Shown here: piece after piece, positions 20,946-32,412 of the stretch
How positions within the stretch are numbered: position 1 is the stretch's first letter
How the letters are laid out: every line of letters starts with the position of its first letter
NCBI GenBank assembly: GCA_014529385.2
Contig: CM043944.1
Location: forward strand, 169,515,740-169,579,739
From: Adiantum capillus-veneris
Lineage: Eukaryota; Streptophyta; Polypodiopsida; Polypodiales; Pteridaceae
Direction of reading: 5' to 3'
DNA length: 64,000 nt
Notes under the pieces: model-generated
Database searches by the model: none
Seen by the model: the letters and a program-made list of their open reading frames with translations, nothing else
Told to the model about the DNA's origin: nothing
Made by a program: the position numbers and the translations under genes

Positions 20946-21400
20946 TTGGTGTCTCATGCAAGGGTGTAACAAATTTTTGATAGGTGCACCTTTCCTCTTT
21001 GTGCATAGCTTGTGCTCAAGTTCGTGAGAGAGTGATCGTGGATGTACTGAGCGTGCATCTTTTCAATGCCTCTCGTGCCCTTCCATTTTGGGTATGTTGG
21101 AAACCTCTGTTTACAAAAAGAAACATAGTTTAATGTACCTTCAACCGGCTAAAATTATAAAACCTGGGTTACATTCCAAGCTTGCCTTGAACAAAATCAA
21201 TAAATTTTGCAAGTGTTAATGTAAATACTGACAATTCTTCAAGTATCAATGGTACTGACAATTCTTCATATTTTAACCCCAAAATTGAAAGAGTTTTATT
21301 TTTACCCTTATTTATTATATTACTTCAATTAGGAAGAATAGTATAAGTAGATGAAGTGTTTCATATCATAGAATTGACTCCCTTTTTATTTGAACAGTAT
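20886..21400 (+). repeat. (TC)n-headed repeat, copy 1
   Basis: (TC)n at 20891-20941 is followed by GTGTTGGTGTCTCATGC, GTAACAAATTTTTGATAGGTG and further blocks found in the same order after four other (TC)n tracts downstream. Confidence 0.75.
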
Positions 21401-21436
21401 GTAATTGCTTATGGAGGGTTGCCAACTTGTTGGGAG

Positions 21437-21516
<80 letters not shown>

Positions 21517-21885
21517 GCCAGTGTCCCATGCGAGAGTGTAATCGATTTTTGACAGGTCCACTTTCATCTTTGTGCATAGCTTGTGCTTGAGGTGGCAAAA
21601 GAGTGATTGAGGACGTACTGTACATCCAAGTTTTTAGTGCCTCTTTGAGACCTGTGTTCACAAAAAAAGGGCTTAGTGCATTTTAACTTGCTAAAATTGA
21701 AAGATCCATGGTACAGTCCAAGCTTGCCTTTAAGAAAACTGATAGTTCTTCAAATTTTAACATAAAATCTAAAAAAGTTTTACTTGTATCACTATTTATT
21801 CAATTACTATAATTAAGAAAAATAATATAAGTAGATGAAGCATTTCTTATCATAATATTGACTCACTTTTTCTTGAAATAATATG
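21401..21885 (+). repeat. (TC)n-headed repeat, copy 2
   Basis: (TC)n at 21440-21514, then CCAGTGTCCCATGCGAG, TTTTTGACAGGTCCAC, TTGTGCATAGCTTGTGCT and CAAGCTTGCCTTTAAGAAAA. It is diverged from copy 1 but collinear with it. Confidence 0.75.
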
Positions 21886-21914
21886 TCTACCAGGTTGGCT
21901 ACCAGGTTGTTGGG

Positions 21915-21994
<80 letters not shown>

Positions 21995-22520
21995 TCGGTG
22001 CCCCACGTGAGGATGTAACAAATTTTTGATACGTGCACGCCTCCTTTTGTCACACACTATCCTTAGGGTGGTAAGAGAGTGACATTGGATGTACTGAGCT
22101 TCCAACTCTTCTACATCCATCATGCCCTTCCATTTTGGGCCTATTTGAGGCCCATGTTTACCAAAAACCGGGGTTTAGTGTATTTGTAACTGAATAAACT
22201 TACAAAATTTGGGCTATATCCCAAGCTTGCCTTCAAGAAAACCAGGAAATATTTTCCAAGTTTTTGTACATAAACAAGCGTGCCATCTGATTAGATTTTA
22301 TCTTCTTCCTGACAGGGATAAAATGGGCCTGCTTGCTGCCCTACAGATTGTCAATTCTTCAAATTTTGACTTAGAAATCAAAAGTGCTTTAATTATGCCT
22401 TTATATATTTCCAATGTTTGCAAAAAACCAAGGTTTACTATATTTTTAATCAGCTGAAATCGAAAAATCTTGGCTAGTTTCCAAGCTTGCCTTGAAAAAA
22501 ACTGGAAATGTTTTGCAAAT
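21886..22520 (+). repeat. (TC)n-headed repeat, copy 3
   Basis: (TC)n at 21920-21990, then GTCGGTGCCCCACGTGAGG, AACAAATTTTTGATACGTG and GGGTTTAGTGTATTT blocks. The CAAGCTTGCCTTSAARAAAA segment occurs twice in this unit. Confidence 0.75.
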
Positions 22521-23286
22521 TTTAGCTGCAAGTTTTAGTGACGATTCCTCAAATTTTGGCCTAAAAACCAAATTTTTAATTGTGCCCTTCTTTACTTTGA
22601 GTACAATTTTGTTTTGGCAAGCCTAGCAAATTAGTTTGATCGGGAGAAATATTTTTGGCAAGCCTTACTTGAGACCTCACATGCCACATGCTTATGTTGT
22701 CCGATGTGAGGCACAATTGGTGCCAACATCTGACTTTGCCTATTTGGGTGAAGTTGTAACATATAGTGTTTACGTCTTTGAGGTTAGTAGAATAGCTATG
22801 CATTTAGGTGCCAATCACAAGGTTTTTGCTCAGCATTGCCTGACGTGTGGAATCATGGAGAGTTAGGATGTGCTATTCTCAGGGCTTCTTCTCGTTTTGC
22901 TTTGTATAGTTCATGGTCCATGTTCATATGGGCACAATGTTCCTCAATGTGATGAGATGGCCTTGTAATGGCACCGATACATGTACCTGGTTATGGGTTA
23001 CACTTCCTTGTAGATAGACTTGTGAATTGATATGGCCAGTTGTGTTTTCTCCTCCTGGCAGTGGCAATTTCTTGGCATGAGGCTTATTTATCGGTGGTGA
23101 TTTTAATCTATTAACCTTCTGAGTATCGCTATAGATATTTAAAATGATAAAATCAAAATAAAGTCACCCTTCAAATTTGAGAGCTCTCTGTGGATTTGTG
23201 TAGAAAGAAAAGGGGGGTTTCTTTTAAAGCATTCAAAAGGAAAATTAGAGCCATGCTTCAAATTGCCTTCAAGAGGAAAAATAGAG
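22521..23286. other. Stretch without recognisable gene
   Basis: A plus-strand frame at 22636-22866 (76 codons) looks vaguely protein-like but fits no family I know. AT-rich otherwise. Confidence 0.45.
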
Positions 23287-23320
23287 TCACCCTTCATCGA
23301 GCAGTGTTATACTTACAGGG

Positions 23321-23365
<45 letters not shown>

Positions 23366-23877
23366 AGTGTTTCACGTGAGGATCTAAAAGATTTTCAACA
23401 GTTACTTCCCTCCTCTCTTCACAAAGCATGTCCTCGGGGTGGGGAGAGTAATCTTGGATGTACCAAACATCCAACTTTTCTACGTCTATCATCCCCTTCT
23501 ATTTTGGGGCTATTAAAAATCAGTGTTCACAAAAAACCAAGGTTTATTATGTTTTTAACCAACTTAAATTGTAAAATCCCATATAGATTCCAACTTGAGG
23601 GGGTTACTACAATTAAAAAAACACCTATCACGTGGGTTGAACGTTGTGGATTATTTTATTATATACTTTTTTCACAATATCAAATACAAAAGGGTGTTGA
23701 AAAACTATTCTTGAAAAAAATTTACAAATTGAATAGAAAGATGCTCCCTTTTATTGGTGATAAATACGCACTTAAGGGTTTTATAAATAGTGCTTAAATA
23801 CACGTGATATAGGTTTTACATTAGCTACATCCCCCCGAGGATTCCACCCTTTATCGAGCAATGCTATGATTCCAGGG

Positions 23878-23917
<40 letters not shown>

Positions 23918-24398
23918 GTTAGTGTTTCACATGAGGATCTAAAAGATTTTCAATAGGTACTTCCATCCTCTCTTCACAAAGCATGTCCTCGGGGTGGTGG
24001 GGAGAGTAATCTTGGATGTACCAAGCATCCAGCTTTTCTACGTCTATCATCCCCTTGTATTTTGGGGCTATTCAAAATTAGTGTTCACAAAAAACCAAGG
24101 TTTGTTATGTTTTTAACCATCTTAAATTGTAAAATCCTAGATAGATTCCAACTCAAGGCGGTCACTACAATAAAAAAAATACCTATCAAGTGGGTTCAAC
24201 GTTGTGGATTATTTTATCATATACTTTTTTCACAATTTTACATACAAAAGGGTGTTGAAAAACTATTCTTGAAAAAAACTTTACAAATTGAATAGAAAAA
24301 TGCTCCCTTTTATTAGTGAAAAATTCAAAGCTAAGGGTTTCATAAATAGTGTTTGAACACATGTGATATAGGTTTTATATATAGTGACCTCACCCCAA
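23287..24398 (+). repeat. Tandem duplication, about 556-bp unit, of the (TC)n-headed repeat (copies 4 and 5)
   Basis: CACCCTTYATCGAGCARTG starts near 23290 and 23846, about 556 bp apart. Each copy then has (TC)n (23325-23360; 23879-23914), TTAGTGTTTCACRTGAGG and a long shared tail through GTTGTGGATTATTTTAT to GGTTTTAYAT. The two units are far more alike than either is to copies 1-3, so this is the most recent duplication. Confidence 0.9.
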
Positions 24399-24561
24399 AG
24401 ATTCCAAGCTTACCTTGAAGAAAACGAACAAAATTCAGCAAGTTTCAGTATAAATACCATCAATTCTTCAAAAGAGTTTTTAGTGTGTCCCTTATTTACT
24501 CTAAATTACTTCGATTGTGAGAAAAGATTTGGTGCCCTCTTTGAGACACCCCCCTCCCCCA

Positions 24562-24593
<32 letters not shown>

Positions 24594-25171
24594 CATTTCA
24601 TTTTGAGACTGTTCGAGTCTGATGTTACATAAAAAGTGGGATTTAGTATATTTTTGATGGTCTAAAATTGTAAAATCTAGCTAGATTCCAAGTTTTCCTT
24701 GAAGTAAACCACTAAAATTTTTATAGTGCACATACGAACAATTCCTTAAACTAGTATGTGACCCGCGCGTTGCGGCAGCTAATTATAAAAGCATGTCCTC
24801 TGCTCTTGTGAGTCGTGACATGATCCTCCTCTCCAATTGGAGAAGTTTCAAATATGTTTTCTTAATGCTCCCACTACGTTGATGCTCCACTATATATATG
24901 ATCTTTCTCCTATGCATCGGTAAGTTTCTCCATATGATTAATGATAGGAGGATCAAATGACAAAGGAGGAGATCCTATAAACCATTTAAATAAGGATGGA
25001 TGTCCCACCAAGAAAGGTGATATGGACCATTGGATGCAATTATCTGCACCATATGGAAACCATTGCCAAAGCTTGTGTAATGCACCCCCCCCCCCCGCCC
25101 CCCCACCCCCACAACACACACACACAGACACATTTCCTACTCTCTCTTACACACATTAGGATTTGAGTTCA
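24399..25171. other. Repeat-derived stretch without gene
   Basis: Contains (AC)n near 24562-24590, the ACTAGTATGTGACCCGCGCG head at 24750 and a C-rich tract with (AC)n at 25084-25130. No coding match. Confidence 0.55.
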
Positions 25172-25962
25172 AGAGTTGCCATGTGCAAACTCGTTACAAA
25201 CGCTTTCTATTTGAGTTGGGGTCACTTCTCATTGAGGTTATGGCCATGGAGAGACTTGTGGAGTACATGGTAAAGCTACATCAAAGCTCGCCACCTGGAG
25301 TTTCTAAAATTCCATGGAAGGAAAGTAACAAAGTCCAAAAGATTCTTAGAAGCAAAATATTGAACTCATGATGGATGCAAGGTGTGCCAACATGGTTTGG
25401 AATATGGGATGCAACACACTTGCTTCATTACACATCGCTAGACCTTATAGTGATTGAGGCTTTCTCACAATGCCAATGTATCGTGGGATGGGGAAAATCT
25501 AGAGGCTCAAACTTTTTGCATTGCATCACAATCAATTATACGATACCCCAATAACAAAAGCATGCTCTTCGAGAGAGAGAAAACCATTTGTACAATTAAA
25601 AACTTGAGACCATTCCTTCATCCGCAATCCATAACATAGCAACTAATCGGCTTAGCTTCCACTTCCCTTGATGTGAGATGCGGCATTGGGGCTTTGGGGA
25701 AGAGTCCCTTCATGTATGCACATTATGCACCTTGCAAGTTCAAGAGACTAAGCATCATTGTCTTCTTGAGTGCTCATGTACTGATCACATTCAAGCTTTC
25801 TTTCCTCACATTGTGAGTGTGCATCACTCGAGACAAACCTTTCTCTCTTAACAGCTCGATAAACTCTTAGTTACCACTATCACATCCATAGTCTTTAGGC
25901 ATCGCGAGTTATTGATAAGCTCAACGTACAACCTGAGTGAATTACAACAGGTGAGTTGAGTG

Positions 25963-25965
<3 letters not shown>
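25172..25965 (+). pseudogene. Second LINE remnant (C-terminal region only)
   Basis: Encodes segments homologous to the C-terminal part of the LINE at 17.5-19.7 kb. LIEVMAMERLVEYMVKLHQS matches LPIEVLGMQRVVEYMLKTQR, SNKVQKILRSKILNS matches SQTVQKTCKSKILSS, and VIEAFSQCQC matches VNEAFLQRQC. Farther on, a CX2C...HX4C zinc motif is readable near 25720-25775. Stops and indels are frequent, so this copy is older than the first. It ends near a (GA)n tract at 25969-25994. Confidence 0.75.
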
Positions 25966-25968
<3 letters not shown>

Positions 25969-25997
<29 letters not shown>

Positions 25998-26071
25998 TAT
26001 TAATTCTAATTCCATTTTTGTGTGCTTGTTGTAGGTGACATCGGACTGGGAGAGTAGTTATGCATCTTGCA

Positions 26072-26120
<49 letters not shown>
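25969..26120. repeat. Two (GA)n microsatellites
   Basis: GA runs at about 25969-25994 and 26072-26120, opposite in strand sense to the (TC)n tracts elsewhere. Confidence 0.95.
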
Positions 26121-26123
<3 letters not shown>

Positions 26124-26828
26124 AAACGTGGAGCTATGCATTGGAGAGATGCCTCAAGATGCAAAAAATGCAACTATGGCTAGGGATGACCTTGGGGTTG
26201 TAGCCTTTAGTTGCCAACCCTTGCCCTCTCATCATCCATGATACCGCTTTTTTTTTCCCAAAAGAAATGGACAAAAATGGCTCTAGATTCTTGCGAGGGT
26301 TCACATGATTGCATATAGCCCCAACATGGCGACACGTGAAAGGGCTAGTGGGCAATAACATTCACAGGGAGGATGTAAGTTGGTGAGGAGATTGCATCAT
26401 ACACGATCGAGAGGAAGAGCTAGGACCGACCGACGTGGGGTAGCCTAGAGCTTGCACTATTTTTTGAGCTCAATAAGAAAGTAGATTAGATTTTGATCCT
26501 TCTTTGCATGAATTGGGTACAATGGAGCATTTTAGAAGCATCTCGTTATATCTCTATCATGATAATTTCTTGTAAATTCCATCTTGTGGATAATCCATCC
26601 TTTATGAGGCTGCTAAAAATAGAAATGAAATGAGCATCATGAGTAAGAACTTCTGTAAATTAAGCTCGTTCTAATGTGAGGGTTGGTCTTTGTCTACCAT
26701 TTACTCCATTTTCTACGGGTGAAAAACTTTAGCTATCCTTTTAAAAATACACTAATGCCAAAAAATAAGATCTTGAAAATTTGAAGGGTGTCGCATATGC
26801 ATGTGTACGCACACTCATGAAATCTGAT

Positions 26829-26829
<1 letters not shown>
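26121..26829. other. Stretch without recognisable gene
   Basis: No coding or RNA match seen. AT-rich towards the right. Confidence 0.5.
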
Positions 26830-26920
<91 letters not shown>

Positions 26921-26930
26921 GCAATGCGGT

Positions 26931-26977
<47 letters not shown>
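26830..26977. repeat. (TC)n(AC)n followed by a second (TC)n
   Basis: TC about 26830-26888, AC to about 26920, a 14-bp unique spacer, then TC about 26935-26977. Confidence 0.97.
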
Positions 26978-26978
<1 letters not shown>

Positions 26979-28186
26979 GGTCAATAATGTGGATAATGAC
27001 CCCTGCATTTGCATGTCATGCATGTCATCAAAGCGAGACAACCCCAAGTCGACGTTAAGCGAGCTTTTTTCTTTTTCTCAAGCTCTTTAAAGAAATACAA
27101 ACTTTCATTTCTTTTTTACAACATATCAATATTGGTATTGAAAAAAGCCCCTTTAAAAAATAAAGCTAGTTATATCTTCAAAAATTACATTTGCTTTAAA
27201 CAAAAAAAAAATCACTAAAATTCTTTCCTTTCTTGTTATATCCTCAAAAAGTGAATTCGGATTAAGTAACAAAACCACCACTAAAGTTATCCCTTTTTTG
27301 TTATGTGCAATCAAACTTGAATATCTATACAATATGTAATTAAGCTTAAAATTTTCAAGGAAGGAGAGGGCATCCTGTGTCACTCTCTCCTTCATTTCAA
27401 GAACCTTAAGAAACAGGTGGTTGGAAATGTAAAAGTGAAGGGTAAGTAGCAAATACTTTCAACGCTTCTCCTTTGCATGTGACAAGATTGGCCTTACAAC
27501 TATGCTTTTTGGCCTTTCATTTCTCAGCTGCCTGCCACACAAGTGGTGTCATCGGTGCGGGCTCTTCTTGCGCCTTGCTCAGCTACGTGATGGACGTTAG
27601 GAGAGCGGAGGAGGTCCTTCCTACACACTCACAACATATCTTCCATTGGAATGCGTAAGCTCAAGGTTTATTGTGGGAACTATTTAGTTCTCAAAGAAAA
27701 ATGAAACTAGTTATGTTACCTTTTCGAGAAAATAGACACAAAGCTACTATATTGAGATCAAGATGTACATAGTGTGAGGAAGGTTTAGAATATTCTTGGC
27801 ATTGTAATAACATGTGTGAATCAGATAAGCTGGTGGGAATCTGGGATCTGGATGTTTCACGAAGGATCATAAGTTGTGACTTATTGCATGCATAAAATAG
27901 AGTACAACGCTAAACTCTACCATTGAGATATGAATCGTATAAAACAATATGGTATTCATAGATATCGACAATATAGTAAGAGCATGCAACCCTCTAAAAA
28001 TACCCTTTTCTCTTGCACATCTTCTTTCTTTACTATTAAATAGCATACTTGACAAGTTTCATCATGGTTATTATACAAATAAGGAGACATGTTTTTCTTT
28101 TTTTTTGCATTACCCATTGCATTGAACTTATTGAACTTATTGCAACCTTGTAAAGTGAGAGCATAGGGAAATAGTATGCATTAGCC
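26978..28186. other. Stretch without recognisable gene
   Basis: AT-rich, no family match. Its last bases form the left flank of Element 1. Confidence 0.55.
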
Positions 28187-28191
28187 CCTTG
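28187..28191. repeat. Target-site duplication of Element 1 (CCTTG), left
   Basis: CCTTG directly precedes the LTR at 28192 and recurs at 39093-39097 directly after the right LTR. Confidence 0.9.
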
Positions 28192-28380
28192 TGAAGGGGA
28201 TCGGGGAGCACTACAGACGGAGAGTGAGCGAGAGAAGGAGACACACGACACACAGATATGGGTGGGAGACTCAAAGAGTGAGCAGCCCCCTATACACTTA
28301 TGCTATGTATAAGGTATACAAGTTAGTGGGCACCCAGACTCTGGGCGGCCGGGCAAGGCACAGACGCCTATACCCCAACA
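28192..28380 (-). repeat. Element 1 3' LTR
   Basis: 189 bp beginning TGAAGGGGATCGG and ending TACCCCAACA on the plus strand. It is adjacent to the polypurine tract and therefore the 3' LTR of this minus-strand element. Confidence 0.92.
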
Positions 28381-28393
28381 ACCTCCCACTTAA
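28381..28393 (-). promoter_or_regulatory. Element 1 polypurine tract
   Basis: Minus strand TTAAGTGGGAGGT abuts the LTR start (TGTTGGGG), as expected for plus-strand DNA priming. Confidence 0.75.
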
Positions 28394-28552
28394 AGGCGAT
28401 TGTGCCTTTTAGCAAGAGAACGTAGTCTAAAGACTACAAAAGGTGAGAGAAAACCGCTCTCAACCGATGCCCACTAGCTGGCTGTGATCGTGTGCATCCG
28501 GCTGTCCTGCTCCCGTGTGAGTCCATACACCACCAGACGTACCGCACACGTA

Positions 28553-28699
28553 CTACAAGTATGTATGCAATACCTGCATATCTCCCTCGTGCACTATGCC
28601 ATCATCAGTCAACAAACGACTGAAAACCCCAACTGCAAACGCTCCCACTTCAGCTGCGATATCCGGTCTCAAGATCAACATCGCATACATGAGACCACC
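28553..28699 (-). pseudogene. Element 1 ORF tail: copia RT/RNase H connector remnant
   Basis: If Element 2 and one CCACC copy are removed in thought, the 35933-37485 frame continues here to a TAG at 28553-28555. The sequence contains MYAM and RPDIA blocks followed by a VGVFSRLL-like segment. This matches the conserved connector between RT and RNase H in copia polyproteins. Integrase and the RT palm are missing between the protease-like region and this block, so Element 1 arose by a large internal deletion that kept the frame open. Confidence 0.7.
28695..28699. repeat. Target-site duplication of Element 2 (CCACC), left
   Basis: CCACC precedes the LTR at 28700 and recurs at 35933-35937. Confidence 0.88.
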
Positions 28700-30292
28700 T
28701 GTAACATTTAATGGCCTAATAACTTATGTGTAGCGGAAATTAGCATGAACATAGTGGGCATTTCATTAGAATAGATTCCTAATGAGAGTTACAAGAGTGC
28801 TTGGGTGGAGAGAGCAACAAAAAGCATAACACCTAGTTAGATAGCATCAACAATACTTTCAAAAGAGAGAGAAATTAAGCTATTGACAACAGTTGAGGAC
28901 CGGATTTGCATGGAGCCAGTCCCCCCTCCAAAAGGCTTTGTATTATGGTTTCTCCCATCAAGAGAGACATTGTACAATACAATTCTTTGTGTTCCTTCAA
29001 GACTAGCTAGTGCAATGAAGATGGAAGCTTCATGCACTAAGCAAAACACTTAATCAAACACAAGTTGAATTATCCCCGTTCTCAGACCCAAGACCTCACA
29101 CACCTTCGAAGATGGTGAGAGCTAGCAGGGTATGAGAGTAGATTAAGAGGAAGAAGGAGTATCTTACGAGAAAGATGTACATCTCCTCACATAATCACTC
29201 ATATTAGCATAGCTTAGCTTAGTAATTAGCTTGGTAGAGAAGATGAGCTTTCATGGAAGCTTGGCTCTTGGTTGGATTTGCATCCACATGCCAAGAGAGT
29301 GTTGATGTAGGCTTCTATCTCACAAGCTTGGAGTAGGTGATGAGCTCTCCATTAAAGCTTGGGAGGAGATAGAGTATTCTTTCTTCACAAATGGTCAAGT
29401 GTGAGTGTGTGTGTGTTAATGTCAAGCAAAAATCAGCCCCCTCTCTCTCTTGGGCGAGCCCTTCCTGCTAAATTGGTCTGGCTTTTGCCTCATTGGACCT
29501 CCCCAAGTCAAGCCAATGGGTGTTAAGCAGCATAAGTGATAGCCTTCTGACATGTGTCCCCCTTTCCCCTTTTGTGAGAGCTTTAGGTAATTAAATAATT
29601 AAACTAAACTCTCATTGGACCCCTTTGCCTCCTGGCCAATAGGAATCAGGCAAGCCATTGGGCTCCTGAATGCTCATTGGACCCTTTGGGAGACTGCCCA
29701 ATAGTCTTCTAGGAGACTTAATTCTTATTGGTTTCTTTTATTAAATGTTTTTAAATTAATTAAACTAGATTTACTCTAGCTTAATTCTCATTGGTCCACT
29801 TCAAGGGTCTTCCAATAGGAATTGGGCACACCCTGTGGGCATTTGGCCTAGGGAGCTGACATGTGTCCCTCATTCCCTTTGTGTAAAGGGAGCCTCTGTG
29901 TGTGTGTGTGTGTGGCTTTCTCTCTCATCCCCTACCTTTAGGGCTCGCCCCCTCCCATGTAGGGATGTGGAAAGACTTTTAGGGCACACACAAAGCATCC
30001 AATTTTCCCTAGGGTTGACCTTTGGACACAACCTTTGAATTTTGGAACCTTAGCATTTTGGAAGTCTTGATGGGCTGAACCTTAGGGTCTTTTTAGCCCA
30101 TTGTTGAACATGGCTCTTTTGCAGATGGCACCCCCTTTGGATCCCTATTTTCCCTCCTTTGGATCCCTACTGTGGCCGGTTTGCTAGCTTAACCAATATT
30201 CTAGCTTTTTCTCCCCTGGCCTTCCCCACATTAAATGATCAGTTTAATATGAGAAAATCATTTAGGAGAATTAGATATTGATTATTATGACA
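28700..30292 (-). repeat. Element 2 3' LTR
   Basis: 1593 bp, starting TGTAACATTTAATGG and ending ATTATTATGACA on the plus strand. It includes a short (GT)n near 29402-29416 and another near 29898-29913. Small frames inside (for example 28837-29049) are repeated in the other LTR and are not genes. Confidence 0.92.
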
Positions 30293-30307
30293 TTACCTCT
30301 CTCTTGA
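30293..30307 (-). promoter_or_regulatory. Element 2 polypurine tract
   Basis: Minus strand CAAGAGAGAGGTAA abuts the 3' LTR start TGTCATAATA. Confidence 0.7.
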
Positions 30308-30697
30308 AATCATAGTCGTCCTCGACTATGGTGTAGAGAAGATAAAGCATGTTCATGAGTCCTTTTCTTAGCGGGTAGAGGATCCCTATGTTACCCTATG
30401 ACATCATTCCACAATGGATGACTAGTCCATTTGGCGCTTGAGAACCTGAGGCTGCCGCAAGCATGTCTGCACATTAGTCCTATCAATCTTCCATAGTAGA
30501 GTGACAAGCTCTACTTGGTGTTTGGGAGACGTCGTCTCCACAAACTTGATCTAAGCATGCATACTACTTCATTTTTGTGCACAAATAAAGAAAAAGAGAG
30601 TCTTATAAGACAAAAAAATTTGTTCATTTTTAACATTTTATACATTTTCTTACTCTTGGGAAGCATTGTAAGCATTGACAAGGTTTAGGTTATCCTT

Positions 30698-31162
30698 TCA
30701 TTGTATGCCTTGCATCCATCTAGCATCTTCAAAAGGATAATTATTAAACTTAATAAGATATCGTCGGATAGTCTTACCGCCTCTTAGTACCTTGTCTTCA
30801 TGTCGGAGAATGGACTCGGTCTTCAGCACCTCTTCTTGGTCCTCGATCTCCGGTGGGTCTTCAATAGTTGGTTCTTGAGGTGGCTCTCCTTTGTAAGGCT
30901 TTAATAGGCTCACATGAAAAGCATTGTGTATGAGCCAATGATTGGGCAACTTGAGTTGATAGGCCATCTCATTGATTGGCCTAAGAATCTGAAAGGGACC
31001 ATAGTACCTTTTTGCTAGTTTAGCATAGTACTTTTGGTGGCCCGTAGGATTCTTGCCCGTCGTGTGCCTCAATCGAGCCTTGGGAAACTTTAACAAGACC
31101 CAATCGTTTTCTTTAAAGGCTTGGGCTCTTCTGTGCTTATCAGCAGCAGCCTTTTGCCTTTG
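30698..31162 (-). pseudogene. Element 2 integrase C-terminus with chromodomain-like tail
   Basis: Same frame as the integrase ORF to its right, separated by one TAG (31163-31165). It contains YYGPFQILRPINEMAYQLKL and FHVSLLKPY, the conserved integrase C-terminal (GPY/F) region. It ends with an ILRHEDKVLRGGKTIRRYL...FEDARWM segment typical of chromoviral chromodomains. Such domains direct integration towards particular chromatin. One nonsense change separates it from integrase. Confidence 0.85.
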
Positions 31163-32338
31163 CTATGAGATAGAGATAGCATCCTTAATCTTTTGAAAAG
31201 ATTCTTGTAGGTCTCGGCTGTACTCATTTGCAGCGAAGATCTTCCCATGTACCTTAAGTAGCAAGGGACTTTTTGATCTTCCCTCAATTACCGCGAAAGG
31301 TGCTTTTCCCGTGGAAGTATGTACAGTGTTATTGGAAGCATACTCCACTAAGGGTAAGTACTTCTCCCATTGGGATCTTTGATCTACTTGCGTTACATAG
31401 GCTTTTAGTAGATCGAGAATGGTTAGGTTAGCTATTTCACTTTGGCCATCAGTTTGTGGATGATAGGCCGAAGAGAAGTTTAGCCTTGTTCCTAAATTCT
31501 CAAAGAGACCCTTCCAGAAATTACTGGTCATTCTAGGATCTCTATCCGACACTATGGACATTGGCAAGCCATGGTATTTGAAAATTTGTGAAATGAAGAG
31601 GGTTGCCATTTGATGGGCTTTGATAGTCTTTTTGACATGTATAAAATGAGCTTGTTTACTGAACCTGTCTACTATCGTCCATATTCCCGTATTCCCATGG
31701 ATAGACTTAGGCAATCCAAAGATAAAATCCATGGATATGCTCTCCCATGGTGAATTAGGGATTGGCAAGGTTTGAAGCAATCCAGGTTGCTTCCCTCTAT
31801 CAAATTTTGTCTTTTGACATACCACACATTTGGAAACATACTCTTGTATGTTCACTTTCATGGTAGGCCAATAGAAATATGTTTCAATTCCCTTTAAGGT
31901 AGACTGAATCCCTCTATGCCCCACATACGGGGGAGCATGAGATTCATACATTACTTTCTCACGCAGGGAGTTAGTAACGCATAGTCTATTGCCATAGAGA
32001 AGATAACCATCTTGTAAAGTAAATGGTTCTTCTTTCTTCCCTAATGCAAGGGCTGAAATCACATCTCTAAAATCGGGATCAATAGCATACTCATCTATCA
32101 TTGAAGATAGATCATTGTGAGTTGCTATGGAAACCGCATTCACTCTCGGCCGTCTTGAGAGTGCATCAGCTACTTGATTATGCTTGCCAGCAATGTGAGC
32201 AATATGAAAATGAAATTGCGAAAGGAAATTTTCCCACCTCATTTGTTTGTCGGAGAGCTTGGTCTGCGTCATGAAGTACTTAAGACTTTGGTGATCCGTT
32301 CGCAGAATGAAAGGAGTCCCCATAAAAAGTGCTTCCAT
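31163..32338 (-). pseudogene. Element 2 RNase H C-terminal part and integrase
   Basis: 391 codons. Residues 1-75 are the gypsy RNase H end (TDHQSLKYFM, ADALSRRP). The integrase zinc domain has H134, H141, C171 and C174. The catalytic triad is visible as D204 (SMDFIFGLP), D265 (VSDRDPRM) and E301 (DGQSE). Integrase inserts the DNA copy. The frame is shifted relative to the upstream RT/RNase H frame near 32330-32415 and ends at a TAG before the C-terminal domain. Confidence 0.92.
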
Positions 32339-32412
32339 GAGTCTAAGGCATGTAGAACTGCAAGGAGTTCCTTTTCGTATATGCCTAGAGCTTGCTCAAC
32401 AGGGTCGAGCCT

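Noticed and set aside
28837-29049. 70-codon minus-strand ORF
   Set aside because: An identical ORF lies in the other Element 2 LTR (34482-34694) and matches nothing; LTR sequence.
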